Assembly: GCA_039881145.1 (NCBI GenBank)
Contig: JAYKKI010000134.1
Coordinates: 2,576,001 to 2,640,000 of the forward strand
DNA: 64,000 nt
Reading direction: 5' to 3'
Origin: Druceiella hillmani
Lineage: Eukaryota; Arthropoda; Insecta; Lepidoptera; Hepialidae
Shown here piece after piece: positions 40,006 to 53,252 of this stretch. Both the position numbers and the translations under genes were made by a program. The notes beneath the pieces were generated by a model. The model saw only the letters and a list, made by a program, of their open reading frames with translations. It ran no database searches and was not told where the DNA came from. Positions within the stretch are counted from its first letter, which is position 1. Every line of letters starts with the position of its first letter.

Positions 40006-40007
<2 letters not shown>

Positions 40008-42369
40008 CAATTCTATAACATGGACATAGAAGTAATTTTCGGTATCTCTGAACTGAAATCAAATGGTATTTCGAGCAATCAATGAGAACTTTTATTAAAT
40101 ATTAGCCAACTTAAGGAGCTTCTCGCAATTCCAGATTGTTTGCACGCTCGAAATCGAATTACGATATTTGTTAAGCAAATTAGGACTAGAGAGCTTTGAT
40201 GGTAAGTTTTTGTTACAATAATTTGTATGCATTTATATGTAGGTTATAAGTATTTTAAAACTTTTTTATTTTGCTGAAAAGACAATTAGTCCGATATATT
40301 TTTGAAACATTTAGTACTATAAAACGTTTAGTACTATTTTTACACAGTAACACATTTTTACAGATTGTTATAGGTTAAATATAAAAGCGATTACAGGATA
40401 TAATTAATTTAAGTTCTCGGTCATTATTTGTAATCGCCTTACCAATTATTTGCTAATACCGTCAGATTAGATTATAATTGGGTTATGTATGCAGTTTTTA
40501 AAATTAAATAATTTTTTTACTCTATTCAAATAAGAATAAAAATGGCACAGACTTTGGTTATATAGTCTGTGGAAAATAGGCTCACAGTTTTTATTGATTG
40601 AAATGTGTTTCCCAAGATTTGATAACTACATTTTTTTATATTCAAAATTTAATAAAACAACCACGTATTGAGAGTAAAATATGGTTATTACATCATAAAA
40701 GATCTTATTGACTATAGCTTTAAAGGGTGATAATTTGGCAAATTCCAAAATACTTTGAGTTTTCAATGAGTTACCTTTGCTGGTCCCGATATTTAACTTT
40801 TTAATTTAAAACGACACAAATGTATTTTTAAAATAATCATAATTTCCTGCAAATAATTTGAAATAGTTCATTTTGTACTTTTAAATTTAACAGAACTTAA
40901 AACAATCCACTTCTAAAACATTTTATTGTATTTTATAAAACAATAAATTGTTTTAAAAATAAAATAAAGAATTTAAATTAGTACAAGTTAATTTGTAGCA
41001 TGTGTAATAAAGATTTCTGTAAAGCATTGAAGCTTCAAAAGAATATAATAAATTTAAAAAAAATTTTTATCCTGCGAATTCATATTTTGTTTTTTTTTAA
41101 ATCTTTTAATCGGTTTTAAAATATCTAAATGCGCGTCAATTCATATAACTTTTTATTTCAATTCGTACAACAAAAGCTTTATAACGAAAAGTTTTTGCAG
41201 CATTCATGTAGGTAGGATATAGGTATCAGATTTACCATTTGATATTATTTTACTTACACATAAATATTAATTTTTGTGTATCACAAAGAAAGACGGCTCG
41301 AAGAAAATAAACATAACAAGAGAAATAAAGTTGTGCCCCTTTTAATCATTTTTAGTATTTTTAAATATTTTTTGTTAATATTCTTAAGAAATGACCCATT
41401 GTTTGATAGAAGAAATATCTGGTTGCAAGAAATTCAGTACATTCATTTTAACATTGGAGATAATGAATAGAGTAAATATATTTAGCCAGAACACCTTGAA
41501 ACGACGCCACAGTTTAATGATTTTGCAAAACAATGATTACGGAATAATACTGATAATAACATTTCAAAATCAAAATAATTTGTAAATATTGACTAGCGAT
41601 ATAATTTGGAAACATAATATTTGTTATAATATAATAAATTTTTATTTTTCCATAGCATTTTCGTTAAGTACCAATATTAGACGCAATGAACACCAGTTTG
41701 ATTTAAAATTTTACTTATAGCCTAAATCATTTCTTCTCGACGTATTTTATATCCTTGGGACGGAATATTTGAATTATTGTCAGTTTCAGCATCATGTTAA
41801 CCCTATACATATACAATTATATATTTCTATTGTTTACGATATTTTCGTGAGATCAACATTTACATGCTTAATACAACAGATTCTGAGATACTATAATTGA
41901 TCAGTTTCAATCATGGGTGAATGAATTATTAATGCATTTTGTTAAACAATATAAAGTACAGAAAGTTTATGATATATATAGTTTATTACGAAGACGTGCT
42001 CGTACGCTAATAAGGACGATGTGCTCGTACGTTGGGCAACAACATATACACTGCAGTATGATAAAGTCTTTGATTATAAAGTTTGTATTAACAGATTATA
42101 ATTATAACAATTGTTCCAATACGATAAGTTTTACTCGTTCTTTCGATATCGAAATATACTGTTCAAGATTTTAACATTATGTTTAAGAATTTTTCCGACA
42201 TCTTATTTTTTCTAAATTTTTGAACTGCAGAGCAGCATAAACAACGCATAAAAAATGATTTTTAATAGTTAATTAATAGTGTTAGCGTTTTTAATGTTTA
42301 ATTTCTCGGACGCTTGCGGCGCGGTGAGGCGGAGGGCTAGACGCGTTATTTCCTGGAAATTTAGTTACC
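40006..42369. other. AT-rich non-coding DNA
   Basis: No gene recognised until the transposase start at 42370. The last 80 bases (about 42305-42350) become GC-rich, with GCGGCGCGGTGAGGCGGAGG, and probably belong to the 5' flank of the transposon. Confidence 0.5.
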
Positions 42370-43410
42370 ATGGAGCCGTACATGGGAGCGCAGCGTGCTT
42401 TTTGTGTCCGTGTGTATTATGAAAATAACAAATCTATGATTACTGTGCGACGGTTGTGTCGACAGGAATACAAGGGTTTACGAGACATTTGTGAAGGTCC
42501 TAGCGCCAATGTTATACGATAATGCATAAGAATATTCGAAACAACCGGGTCGACTGTAAAAATAATGGGTCGCGGATATTCAGTCTCTGCGAGAACGCCT
42601 GACATAGTGGAACGTGTTCGTGTCTCTGTTCAGCAAAATCCCCAACAGTCAAGTCGTAAGAGAAGGCAGGCTTTGGATGTCAAGAGAACAACTTTGAGGC
42701 GAATTTTGAAACGTGACTTGCATCTTAAAGCCTATAAAATCCAACTTGTGCAAGAATTGAAGCCGAATGATGCCAGTAACCGCTTCAACTTTGTTAATGA
42801 AGTGCTTAACCGCTTTAACAACTTTTTCAACGTAATGTTTAGTGACGAGGCCAACTTTCATCTTAACGGCCACGTTAACAAACAAAACTGTCGATTCTGG
42901 TCCGAAACTATTCCCCGGCGACTTCATGAACGTCCACTTCACAGCGCTAAGCTTGTCATTTGGACTGCAATATCGGCAAACGTTATTATCGGGCCATACT
43001 TTTTTGAGAAAATATGGCCCGATAATACCGAAAGAGGTCGCGCGGTGACGGTAAGAGCCCACAATTATTGCGATATGATAAGAGAGTTCTTGATTCCAGC
43101 CTTACAAGAACGTCCAGGATATGGTTTCTACAAGATGGCCATTTTTAATAAAATTTTCCAGGGAAAACTCATTTCAAAAAGGGGAAATATTGAATTGCCC
43201 CCACGTAGCCCAGATCTCACTCCATGTTATTATTTTTTATGTGGCTACCTTAAATCTGTAGTGTACGACAACAGTCCAACAATTTACAACAACTCAAGAG
43301 AAACATTATCCAGCAAATTAATAATATTCCGAGGACAACATTTCGCCGGTTGTTCCAGAATGTGCGACTTCGTTTTCAAGAATGTCAAGAAGCTAAAGGG
43401 CATCATTTAA
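42370..43410 (+). pseudogene. Tc1/mariner-superfamily transposase, inactivated
   Basis: The natural start is the ATG at 42370 (MEPYMGAQRAFCVRVYY...), 65 codons upstream of the first long open stretch and in the same frame. The two are separated by one TAA at 42520-42522. The N-terminus carries helix-turn-helix DNA-binding segments (TVRRLCRQEY; SSRKRRQALDVKRTTLRRIL). The DDE/DDD core begins with FSDEANFHLNG (Asp at 42844-42846) and GHVNKQNCRFW. The second catalytic Asp, expected in a QDGA-type block, is replaced by unrelated sequence around 43130-43165. The third, expected in LTPLDFFLWG, reads LTPCYYFLCG. Residues near 42984-43027 are disturbed by a templated 15-bp inverted repeat. The family's DNA-cutting activity is therefore lost. 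About 346 codons is normal length. Confidence 0.9.
42984..43027. repeat. 15-bp inverted repeat inside transposase gene
   Basis: TATTATCGGGCCATA at 42984-42998 is repeated as its perfect reverse complement at 43013-43027, with a 14-base loop. The second arm encodes extra residues (IWPDNT) that interrupt the conserved IGPYFFE segment and its continuation. Confidence 0.85.
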
Positions 43411-43508
43411 ACATTATTTTTAAGTCATGAAAATTCCATTACTTCTATTTTGTAAAAATACAAATGAAAATGTTGTATAAATTTTAGTTGTCTTTAAATT
43501 TCACTTTG

Positions 43509-43541
43509 AAACCCCCAACACCCTTTTGGCCCACCCTGTAC
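43509..43541 (+). repeat. 3' terminal repeat of Tc1/mariner-like element
   Basis: About 100 bases after the transposase stop, the sequence CACCCTTTTGGCCCACCCTG followed by TA has the form of a transposon end reading TACAGGGTGGGCC on the opposite strand, next to a TA target dinucleotide. No matching inverted copy was found upstream of 42370, so the 5' end is either truncated or diverged. Confidence 0.5.
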
Positions 43542-45878
43542 AATGTCTAGGTGTGATCTATTTTCAAGTTGTCGGATGAAAATTCATTTCATTGCCATTC
43601 TAATGAGTTATGAGAAGTTTTTCTAGTCATTAATTTTAGTGTAATTTAAATTATTTTAGTCTTTAATACAGGTTAAGAAATGAATTTTACAGATCTCTTT
43701 ATCCTTTAAATTTTTGTTTTCTAGTTGCTTTTCCCTTTTCCTATCGTTTTCACGGTTTGACTTTGCATGCTTTGTTTTCAGATTCCTTCCAAATTGTTTT
43801 TGAAAAAATTTAAATTTTTAACTGTGGTCAGATATACTCATAATTATTTGTGTAACCATACATTTTAATATCAAAGTTAAAAAAAGAAAGAAAATTTGGT
43901 TAGTCGTTTATATATGTAAATCTGACTCGATCATTTATCTTCATCCATCTTCCGTGATATTTTTCTGTAAAAAGCTTCTACAAAGTTGAAAAGAAAAATT
44001 AGGCATGCTGTAAGAGGCATAGTGGAATGAAATGAATAATTCAATATCGATGGAAAGAAATGTGGTAATGGCTATTTTGCTTTATCAGTTTTTTAAAACT
44101 GGAAAATTTACGTATTTTAAGTGATAATTGATAAAAAGTTTCAGTTGTCTATCAAATTAACGGATTTGCCTTAAATTAGTTCTCATGCCCTTAGGAAAAA
44201 AATAAATAATATTTTAATTTTAACCTGTCATTAAAAAGAAATAAAATTTTAAATGAAAAAAAATTAAATTTTAGTTCTATCCCGTAATTAGATTTTTTCC
44301 AGGAGTCTGGAAAAATGTAAATTTATTGATAGACTAATAGATAATATATACTCGAATGAGACCTCAAATTAAAAGAAATAATAAACTCTTCACCTTATAT
44401 TTTTGAAGAAAAAATATAATCGTCATACCAGTTAACCAACAGTCTCTACATCTCATATCTATTTTGTATACAGGTATAGTTCCTAATGCAATACATATAT
44501 ACATATTTACATATTTACATTGATTTTTGAGAGTGTTTCTAGAAAAGCAGAAACCCATTTTTCGATTAGTTGCTTTCTATTGAGAAATTTATATTGTTTT
44601 TAATGCGACCACAAATCAATTTCCTAGCTGAAGGGACGAGGAAATATATCACGAAATATTAATCTTTTACAAACCATATTTTTATGCTTTCAGTTTTATG
44701 CTGTGTCTGTTTGTGTACTAACTTCGGAAGTACCGAGTAGTACCTTTTATATGAGTTTTGTACTTTGATGACCGCTGCTATAAAAGAATGTCATGAAAAT
44801 ATGCACATTTTTTTAAAAATTATGTTTGAAAAGAGCGCTGCTGCTTTGAAAATACGACTTAAATATACTTAATAACTTTTATACACCTTTTTCGTTTATA
44901 TTTCAAAGTTGCTCATTATTTGAGCAAAATTTTTTTCACGATATTTTGATACTGTTCAATTTAGGTACTAAAATATTCCTTTGTAAATTGTAAACCTGCA
45001 AGGTATTATAGATGTACTACTAGTGAGAGCTTTCCTAATGATACATTTTCTCTACCCGTAATGTACATTAATAGATTTTCTAGCATGTCTTGATAATTAT
45101 TAAAAGTCCTTAAAACATGTGTTTATATCTATATGCATACATTTGAAGTATAAATTGACGAAGATAAGAAAATGAGCATTTTTTTTGTCAAAATGTAACA
45201 TGTATTCGCTTATTTAAATCAGTTACCATAGTAGGTTTTTTGCCTTATTTTTTAAAGTTACTTTCTTGTACTGACAAATAAATGAAAATAACTGTTTGAA
45301 AACTCCTAAAAGAGGCACTTAAACAGTTATCGTGTATTCGAAACGATCACAATTTAGGAATAATTGGCGTCAAAATTTTAAACCTCATTAAATTAAAGAA
45401 ATTGATAATAAAAATTAACATCCACTTAACATTTCCTTTATACGCGCTTAGACAAATTTTAAACCCCTTCAAGGGGTGCTTATCTTTACAACTACGCCCC
45501 CAGTAAAATATGTCAAATGTGTACTTGAAAGTAATAAAGGCGCATATCGCCAATAACCAACTAAACTGCTTTGTTATTCGGATAACAGTTAATACATATG
45601 AGGCCCGCTTGGGCCAGCGTATTACTAGCATATGGAATGGTTGTTTGTAGTATATAAACAAAGCATAACTAGATGACGAACCAGACTTATCCGGGTGTTA
45701 TAAGTTTTTCTGTTTTAGACAAATTCAGCATTATCGCATCATATTGTTCTTTTAAACTGAGAAAATTTGAGAAAAGCTTAAAAGCATAAACAGAGATTCA
45801 TATTACATTTAAATATCATTTCACTAAAAACAATGGTTAAGCAGTGACCAAAAATTGAAAGATGAAATTAAAAAAAGA
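43542..45878. other. AT-rich non-coding DNA
   Basis: No gene seen. ATAACTGTTT near 45288 forms a 10-bp inverted repeat with AAACAGTTAT near 45321. A short ACCCCTT-C-AAGGGGT palindrome lies near 45463-45477. Confidence 0.55.
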
Positions 45879-47475
<1,597 letters not shown>

Positions 47476-48149
47476 TATTCGTAACGCTTTTTTGACAAAA
47501 TATTATGAATTGAATCTCAAATTGTAAGTAGTTAAAAACTTTTACAGTTACGGTTTCTTTAAACACAATTTTAATATAACCCTTTTAATAATGTTGAAAT
47601 TATCACGTGAAAATTTAGATAAAACCAGCATTCATCATTTCAAACGGCAATTATTCTATTTAAAAAAAAGGATTTGGGGACATGAATTAAAAGTAACAAT
47701 ACACAAAAATATTGATTTCGGAATTTTCTTCTGTTTTTCTCTATATCTGTGTGCTGTTTGTTTTGATTTAATTACGTACATGGGAAAACTACTGTCTCAG
47801 TTCAGATGAAATTTCTGAAAAACCTAGAGGTTAACTTGATGTAAGGTTTACTAGTTACATTATCAGAGCTGGTTCACTTGATAACAAGGTATATGGAGTT
47901 AATATTTTCAAGAATTAATTTATACTGCATGAGTACAACAATTAAAAAGAATTGCCTGGCTGCTCGGTGCATAGTAATTACAAAAAACAAATATTGTGTT
48001 TATATACATAGACATGGAGCGCTAGTGTATTTTAAATCGCGCAATAAAATTTTGTACTCGGACATATATAAGCGGAATAGGTATGACCAGTGGTGAAGTG
48101 CTTAGTGTTGCAGAAGGGATACGTGATTGAGTAAGTGACCCAAATGCGC

Positions 48150-48245
48150 GTAGGTGAAGTTATTGGTCGCTGTCGTACTATGGCGTCGCGCTCTCACGCC
48201 ATCCCGCCTGAAAGTAGATGAAGTTATTGGTCGCTGTCGTGCTAT
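48150..48245. repeat. Two 32-bp direct repeats, period 64
   Basis: 48150-48181 and 48214-48245 share 30 of 32 bases (core TGAAGTTATTGGTCGCTGTC). The pair lies in a locally GC-richer stretch upstream of the BEL/Pao region. Confidence 0.8.
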
Positions 48246-48659
48246 TATAACTTCGTTTATCGTTGAGTTTAACAAATAATAATAAAAATAATGTGACAAA
48301 TTTTACGTTCTAATTCGAAGCTTCGGTAAAGTAGTCGGTCCTACGTCATCAGTTAGGGTTTTCAGCATTGTCAGGATTGGATTAGAGCTAAAATTTTTGG
48401 CAGATACAGTTTCCCGAAATAATTAATTCTAGCCGGTTTGAAATACGCAGAGTATTTTTAAAAGGAAGAATAATCATTTCAGCGTTTTCAATAGTTTTCT
48501 AAATCATGTTGAACCTCGGTGGAAGTGTTGTTGGTAATGATGAATTCAGGATCGAATTTTGAATCTGAGTTAGCTTAACAGGAAAACGAGATAATTCATA
48601 ATCATGGCAGTAAATTATAACTTTTTTACGCTCCCCAGGTTGTTTTTGATGTGAAACAT

Positions 48660-48910
48660 GGCGCAGATATAAACCGGATCGTTGGTGTGGCGACGCTTGC
48701 CGTGGCGACGAGTCGCTACGCTATACTAAGGTATATATATATATAGTCTATATGTAGTAGAGTGTACGGTATGGCGACGTGTCGCCATGCGCAACCGACT
48801 ACGCGACCCCCTCCTCACTCAGTTCGCTGTTGTTTACTACGGTACACATAACCTGTGCTTTATTATTTTCGTATTAATTGTAAATAAATGTTTTTTAAAT
48901 AAAGGTACCA
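48660..48910 (+). other. Possible LTR-like block
   Basis: TGGCGACG occurs three times (48688-48695, 48703-48710, 48772-48779). The last copy is part of the palindrome ATGGCGAC-GT-GTCGCCAT. A TATA-rich run lies between them, and two AATAAA signals follow at 48883-48888 and 48898-48903. A GC-rich promoter-like half followed by polyadenylation signals is how many insect LTRs look. No second copy or primer-binding site was found, so the call is weak. Confidence 0.2.
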
Positions 48911-48991
48911 TTTTCTGTAAGAAATTCGTAATATTTTATTTTTTCATTATGCTATATTTACTTCCTTTAATAATCTTGTCTTTTATGCATA

Positions 48992-49201
48992 TTACTTGTA
49001 CGAACACAATGTTTCACATCTGCCAGGTGTCCCGTGACGGCTTACTGTTTTTTTTAGGAATTCTTTAAGTTGGGTCCAGATGTCAAATTCTTTAGAGCGG
49101 ACTATCGCTGTCTTACCCTGAAGCTGACGGAGAAATTTAAAAATTATTTCTTTTTTCGGATCAGAAGCTAGATTAATTTCTTTCTTAATATTCTTTCGCA
49201 A
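48992..49201 (-). pseudogene. Possible retrotransposon gag fragment
   Basis: This minus-strand frame contains EIIFKFLRQLQGKTAIVRSK followed by EFDIWTQLKEFLKK. The pattern FL--L-GKA---------W--LK--L is seen in the capsid region of LTR retrotransposon gag proteins. It lacks a zinc knuckle and any upstream capsid sequence. The identification is by pattern only. Confidence 0.25.
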
Positions 49202-50159
49202 ACCATTGTATTATTTAATAAATTTTATAATTATATTAAGAGGGATAAGCTCTGGATTGGCTTGAATTTGCGTCTGCACTTTTAACATTTCTTTCCCCTC
49301 TAGACATTACCGTGATGTGTGATGTCGGAAATGCGTAGGATGCCACGATAACAATTTCCGTGTCACGATATTAAATATTGCAGTATTATAATAAGTAAAT
49401 TTTACTGCAGTTATGTTCCGGACGTTAATATGAAGCTGTTGCTTGACGATTCAACTAAAGAAGACGTTATCTATTATTAATTATGGATACGATTTTGTAC
49501 ATAAGACTCACGACGAGAGTAAATGTTACGACACTATTTATGTGAAAGTAATGCTATGATACACGCAATATAAGTTTACAAAATAATAAAAGAATACAAT
49601 GTTACTTTTTAAACGTTACAAGAAGCGTTATATTTCAAATAATAGATAAAAATATAACATTCGTTTTAAAACATTAATGATTTTTTAAATGGCAGGATAT
49701 CCATATCGTGAAATAGAGACAACAATATAGAGCCGATGAATTGTCGACCCTACATTGTCCAGTATCGGTGCTGGATCCCAGATAGATCCTGCAGGAAGGC
49801 GTGCTGACCTTGACTGCTTGGCGTCACTTACTACACGGTGGAAAAGTCTACTATTACATGTCAATGTTATTTGATTTTGAGTTCCAATCGTGATGAGTTC
49901 GTAGCATTAGGGCTCTAATATGATACCTTTTTTGAGATTTATATTTTCTTAGCTTTTTTTCAGTTTATTCCAATTTACAGACGCGTTTCCCAACTTTTAT
50001 AAATCACTTCTGCTACCAGCAAGATGTTGTTACATAATGTATTGTTGAGTTTAGAAAAAAATAAGGAATTCGGTAAGCGACAACCTACGACTGATTGAGA
50101 GACCTTTGACTTTGATAAGTTTGTTGATTGCTAAACCACATTAAAATATTATTATGTGT
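49202..50159. other. Non-coding DNA before the BEL/Pao remnant
   Basis: Mixed AT-rich sequence. Parts of 49735-49850 are GC-richer and could be decayed gag or protease of the adjacent BEL/Pao element, but no homology is readable. Confidence 0.4.
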
Positions 50160-52062
50160 TGTCGCCGTCGACCATGAGTTGTACGAACTTGTACGTGTCC
50201 ACTTCAACATGGAAACGTTAATAGTCGCCGAGCACGAGCACTCTCATTCAGCAAACAAATAAGCGTAGAGTCTCTTGGATGGCAAAGTGAAAACACACGG
50301 GTGACTGGGCTACTCTGGCGGGAGGATGTATTTGTCTTGCCCGATAGCTATGAGAACGCTGCATGGAGGCTTCGATCAATCGAGAGAAAGATGGAAGCAG
50401 CTCCTAAATTCGGCTAATCGGTAAAGGCTACACCATGAAGCCATTGACCAGCTCACTCAGTCGCCGCAGACGAGGTAAATTTCCCATTTTGCAGTAAGGA
50501 ACCCGAATAAGACGGCCAAAATGCGTCTAGTATTTGATGCAGTCGCACTTAGACAACAACCGTTTTAGACAACGACCGGTCGCGATAGATAACTAGCGAT
50601 TTTAAAGAAATGTTCATCCGAATAAAGATACGGCCTTCTGATCGACCGGCGTAGCGCTTCTTGTGGAGAGGATCCAACCGCACACCCGACCCGACGTCTA
50701 CAAGATATAGTCGATGATCTTCGGCACCACAAAGTCACCCTGCTACGCACTCTACGTAAATAACAAAAATGCAGAAAAACACGCCAACGAGTATTTGGAG
50801 GCTTCTGAAGCTGTAGTACGCAAACACTACCTGTTTTAATACCCTGACAGCCTAGGTAGCGTGAAACATGCGGTTCGCACGATAGGCGACGTGGCCGAAG
50901 TACATGGACTCGGTGGATTTCATATAAGTAACTGGGCACGCAACAGTAGGAAAGTGATCAACACAGTTAATCTTGCGAACCGTGCCAAAGGATTCGTCAA
51001 TGTGGGCGAGGATGAAATTGGAGCCACGCAAACACTAGGACTTGTGTGGTACCCTGTTTCTGATACTCTAGGCTTCAATATGAAGCTGAACCGAGTGCCG
51101 AAATACGTTTCCACCGAAACGAAGCGACCGACTAGGTGACAGATGCTGACCTAGATCATGTCAGTTTTCGATCCACAAGGCCTTCTAGCGCCCATTATCA
51201 TGCGAGCCAAGACACATTTGCAAGAAGTTTGGTGCAGCTCTATTCGCTGAAACTAAAAGCTACGAGACCAACAGCAAGTAAAATGGTGCACACGGCTATC
51301 AGGACTTCACACGGTATCCGATTTTTGAGTTCCGCGGCGCTACAACTTGCGCGAGCAGACACCACCGCCATCGTACTACACACATTATGCGACACCAGTG
51401 AGAAAGCGTACATCGCCGTATCGTACTTCGTATGCCGCTACCCTGACGGTAAGGCACATGCGACCATAGTGGCCTGCAAGGCGCTTATGGCATCGCCGAA
51501 ACCTACATCCATGTCAAGAATGGAGCTGCAAGCCGCGCTCTTCGGCAGCCGACTAGTCGACACGGTCGGGAAGGAGTAAGAGATAAAGCCCGACAGGAGA
51601 ATATTCTGACTCTAGAAAACATTAGCTTGGATCCAGTCTGGCCCGAAAAAATTAAAAATATTCGTAGCTCACCGACTAAACGAGATTGAAGATCTAACAG
51701 CTGGACATGAGTGGCGTTAGGTGCCCACAGGAGAAAACGTGGCGTATGACGTCACTCGAGACACAGCGTCATGTGGCCGGAAAGCCGAAAGCCGCTGGCT
51801 GGTGAGACCCGAATTCCGCACACCAGAAAGTCGATAGACGTCGGCAGCCACCTTTGTCTCCTGAGCCCAATACTCGACGAGGACGAAGTAATACGATTAC
51901 GCGGAAGAGCTAACGCTGCGGAGGGAATTGACCGCATTACAACTCACCAAGTTATACTGGACGGTTGAAACCCCTACACATACCTATTGGTACTCCACCA
52001 TCATAGGCTAGCGGGATACGCTAGCACGGAAACTGTGGTAAATTAGCTACGACAGCGACAAC
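50160..52062 (+). pseudogene. BEL/Pao LTR retrotransposon pol remnant
   Basis: Plus-strand blocks of a BEL/Pao polyprotein appear in order. GLLWREDVFVLPDSYENAAW and RLRSIERKMEAAPKFG lie at about 50305-50415, and MRLVFDA at 50521-50541 opens the RT. NNKNAEKHANEYLEA (about 50762-50806) precedes the catalytic box, where YVDD has become Y-L-F-stop (50828-50839). SLGSVKHAVRTIGDVAEVHG and GLVWYPVSDTLGFNMKLNRV follow. FDP-GLLAPIIMRAKTHLQEV appears after a frame change (about 51168-51225). The RNase H region shows SEKAYIAVSYF and MELQAALFGSRL (51400-51560), then FVAHRLNEIEDLT (about 51655-51700). The HHHRLAGYASTETV half of the integrase zinc finger ends at 52057. Stops and frameshifts are frequent, but many blocks remain close to consensus, so decay is moderate. 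Confidence 0.9.
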
Positions 52063-52343
52063 AGTAAAAAACACAAAAAATTTGCTTTAATCGTGCGTTC
52101 ACATGAATATAAGTCGATAGACGCCGGCAGCCGTCTTCGTCACCTGAGCCCAATACTCGACGAGGAGGGAGAAATACGATTACGCGGATGAGCTGACGCC
52201 GCGGAGTCGCCGTCGGACCGCGTCACGACTAAGCCAGTTATACTGGACGGCTGAAACCCCTACACACGCCTATTGGTACTCCACCATCATAGGCTAGCGG
52301 GATACGCTAGCACGGAAACTGTGGTAAATTAGCTACGACAGCG
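51830..52343 (+). repeat. Two diverged copies of a BEL/Pao segment in tandem
   Basis: 51830-52057 and 52113-52343 cover the same RNase H-integrase junction (about 230 bases each, both beginning GTCGATAGACG and ending GCTACGACAGCG). The first halves differ at many positions and the last 100 bases are nearly identical. The second copy matches the distant inverted arm better than it matches its neighbour. It is therefore part of a different BEL/Pao copy, not a simple local duplication. Confidence 0.85.
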
Positions 52344-52465
52344 TTACTATATTACTGCATTACGACCCACAGTGAGACGCGTCGCGCACGAATGCCAGTT
52401 GTGTCGCGTCCGCAGAGCCCGCTCCCAAACACCACCGATGACGGACCTACTAGCTGGTGGTAAAT
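52113..52465 (+). pseudogene. BEL/Pao integrase zinc-finger fragment (left arm)
   Basis: Within the left arm, the plus strand reads HHHRLAGYASTETV followed by an ECQLCRVRRA segment at about 52391-52420. Together these supply the His-His-Cys-Cys residues of the integrase N-terminal zinc-binding domain. One stop interrupts the frame before LRQR. Unlike the neighbouring copy ending at 52057, this one retains the CQLC half. The DDE catalytic core is absent. Coding similarity ends at MTDLLAGG (about 52465). Confidence 0.8.
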
Positions 52466-53252
52466 CATCAGCGTAAAAATGAATATAAAAAAATATAAGA
52501 TCTACTAAAAATATACCAACACTACATGCCCTAAATATTAAAATAATATGTATATAAAACAAATGTAAATTGGCAGTACACTTTCATAAAACAAACTAGA
52601 AATTCTACGTATTTTACCAACATGACGAAAAAAATTCAACGAAATAAAATAAATATTTAAATCTTTATATTTCCGTATTTAAAATGAAAACTGAACACAG
52701 ACCATAACAATCCAACTTAATTAAAGAGCTAATATGAAAAACACACACTTAAATAGTTATTCTAGAACACAGTGAAATTATTCACTAAATAGCCCCGTGA
52801 CACCAAATACGCACTTTTTCATTTTTATTTTCGCTTATCAGTGAACGAAAAATATCTCAAGGCATGTCACCAAATTGCGTATTTCCAGTTTTTTTCAAAA
52901 TCTTTCAATTTCTCTTAAACAACTGATTTATTATAAAATTTTAAGGGTGTTTTTGTCTGCAAAAATTACTTCTAAATGAATGTCAGGTTACTTTTCCCAA
53001 TGTTCAAAGTTAAACTTATATTTAAAACAGCCGCTGTGATTTATTCATAAAATGTTGATTTAGGTTATTGGATTTTCTCTAGATCGTCCTAAAAGGGTCT
53101 AGAGAAAAATCTTTAGACCATTTTAGGATCTAAAATTTCATCATGTATTTATATTCTTAATAGTTTTACCTGCGTTCGTACGATGAATATAACATATTAA
53201 AACGAACTCTATATATAGTTATATGTCAAAGAAGCAAGCCAACCATAGAAAA

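Noticed and set aside
42200..42369. 5' terminal inverted repeat of the Tc1/mariner-like element
   Set aside because: No match to the 3' end (TACAGGGTGGGCC) was found upstream of the transposase start.
42649..43062. 137-codon minus-strand ORF
   Set aside because: A shadow of the plus-strand transposase, which has clear domain similarity.
50565..50939. 124-codon minus-strand ORF
   Set aside because: An antisense shadow of the BEL/Pao reverse transcriptase region.
52347..52562. 71-codon ORF with a homologue at 55418-55633
   Set aside because: It is the antisense of the BEL/Pao integrase zinc-finger fragment, duplicated because it lies in the inverted arms. Conservation reflects the repeat, not a gene.
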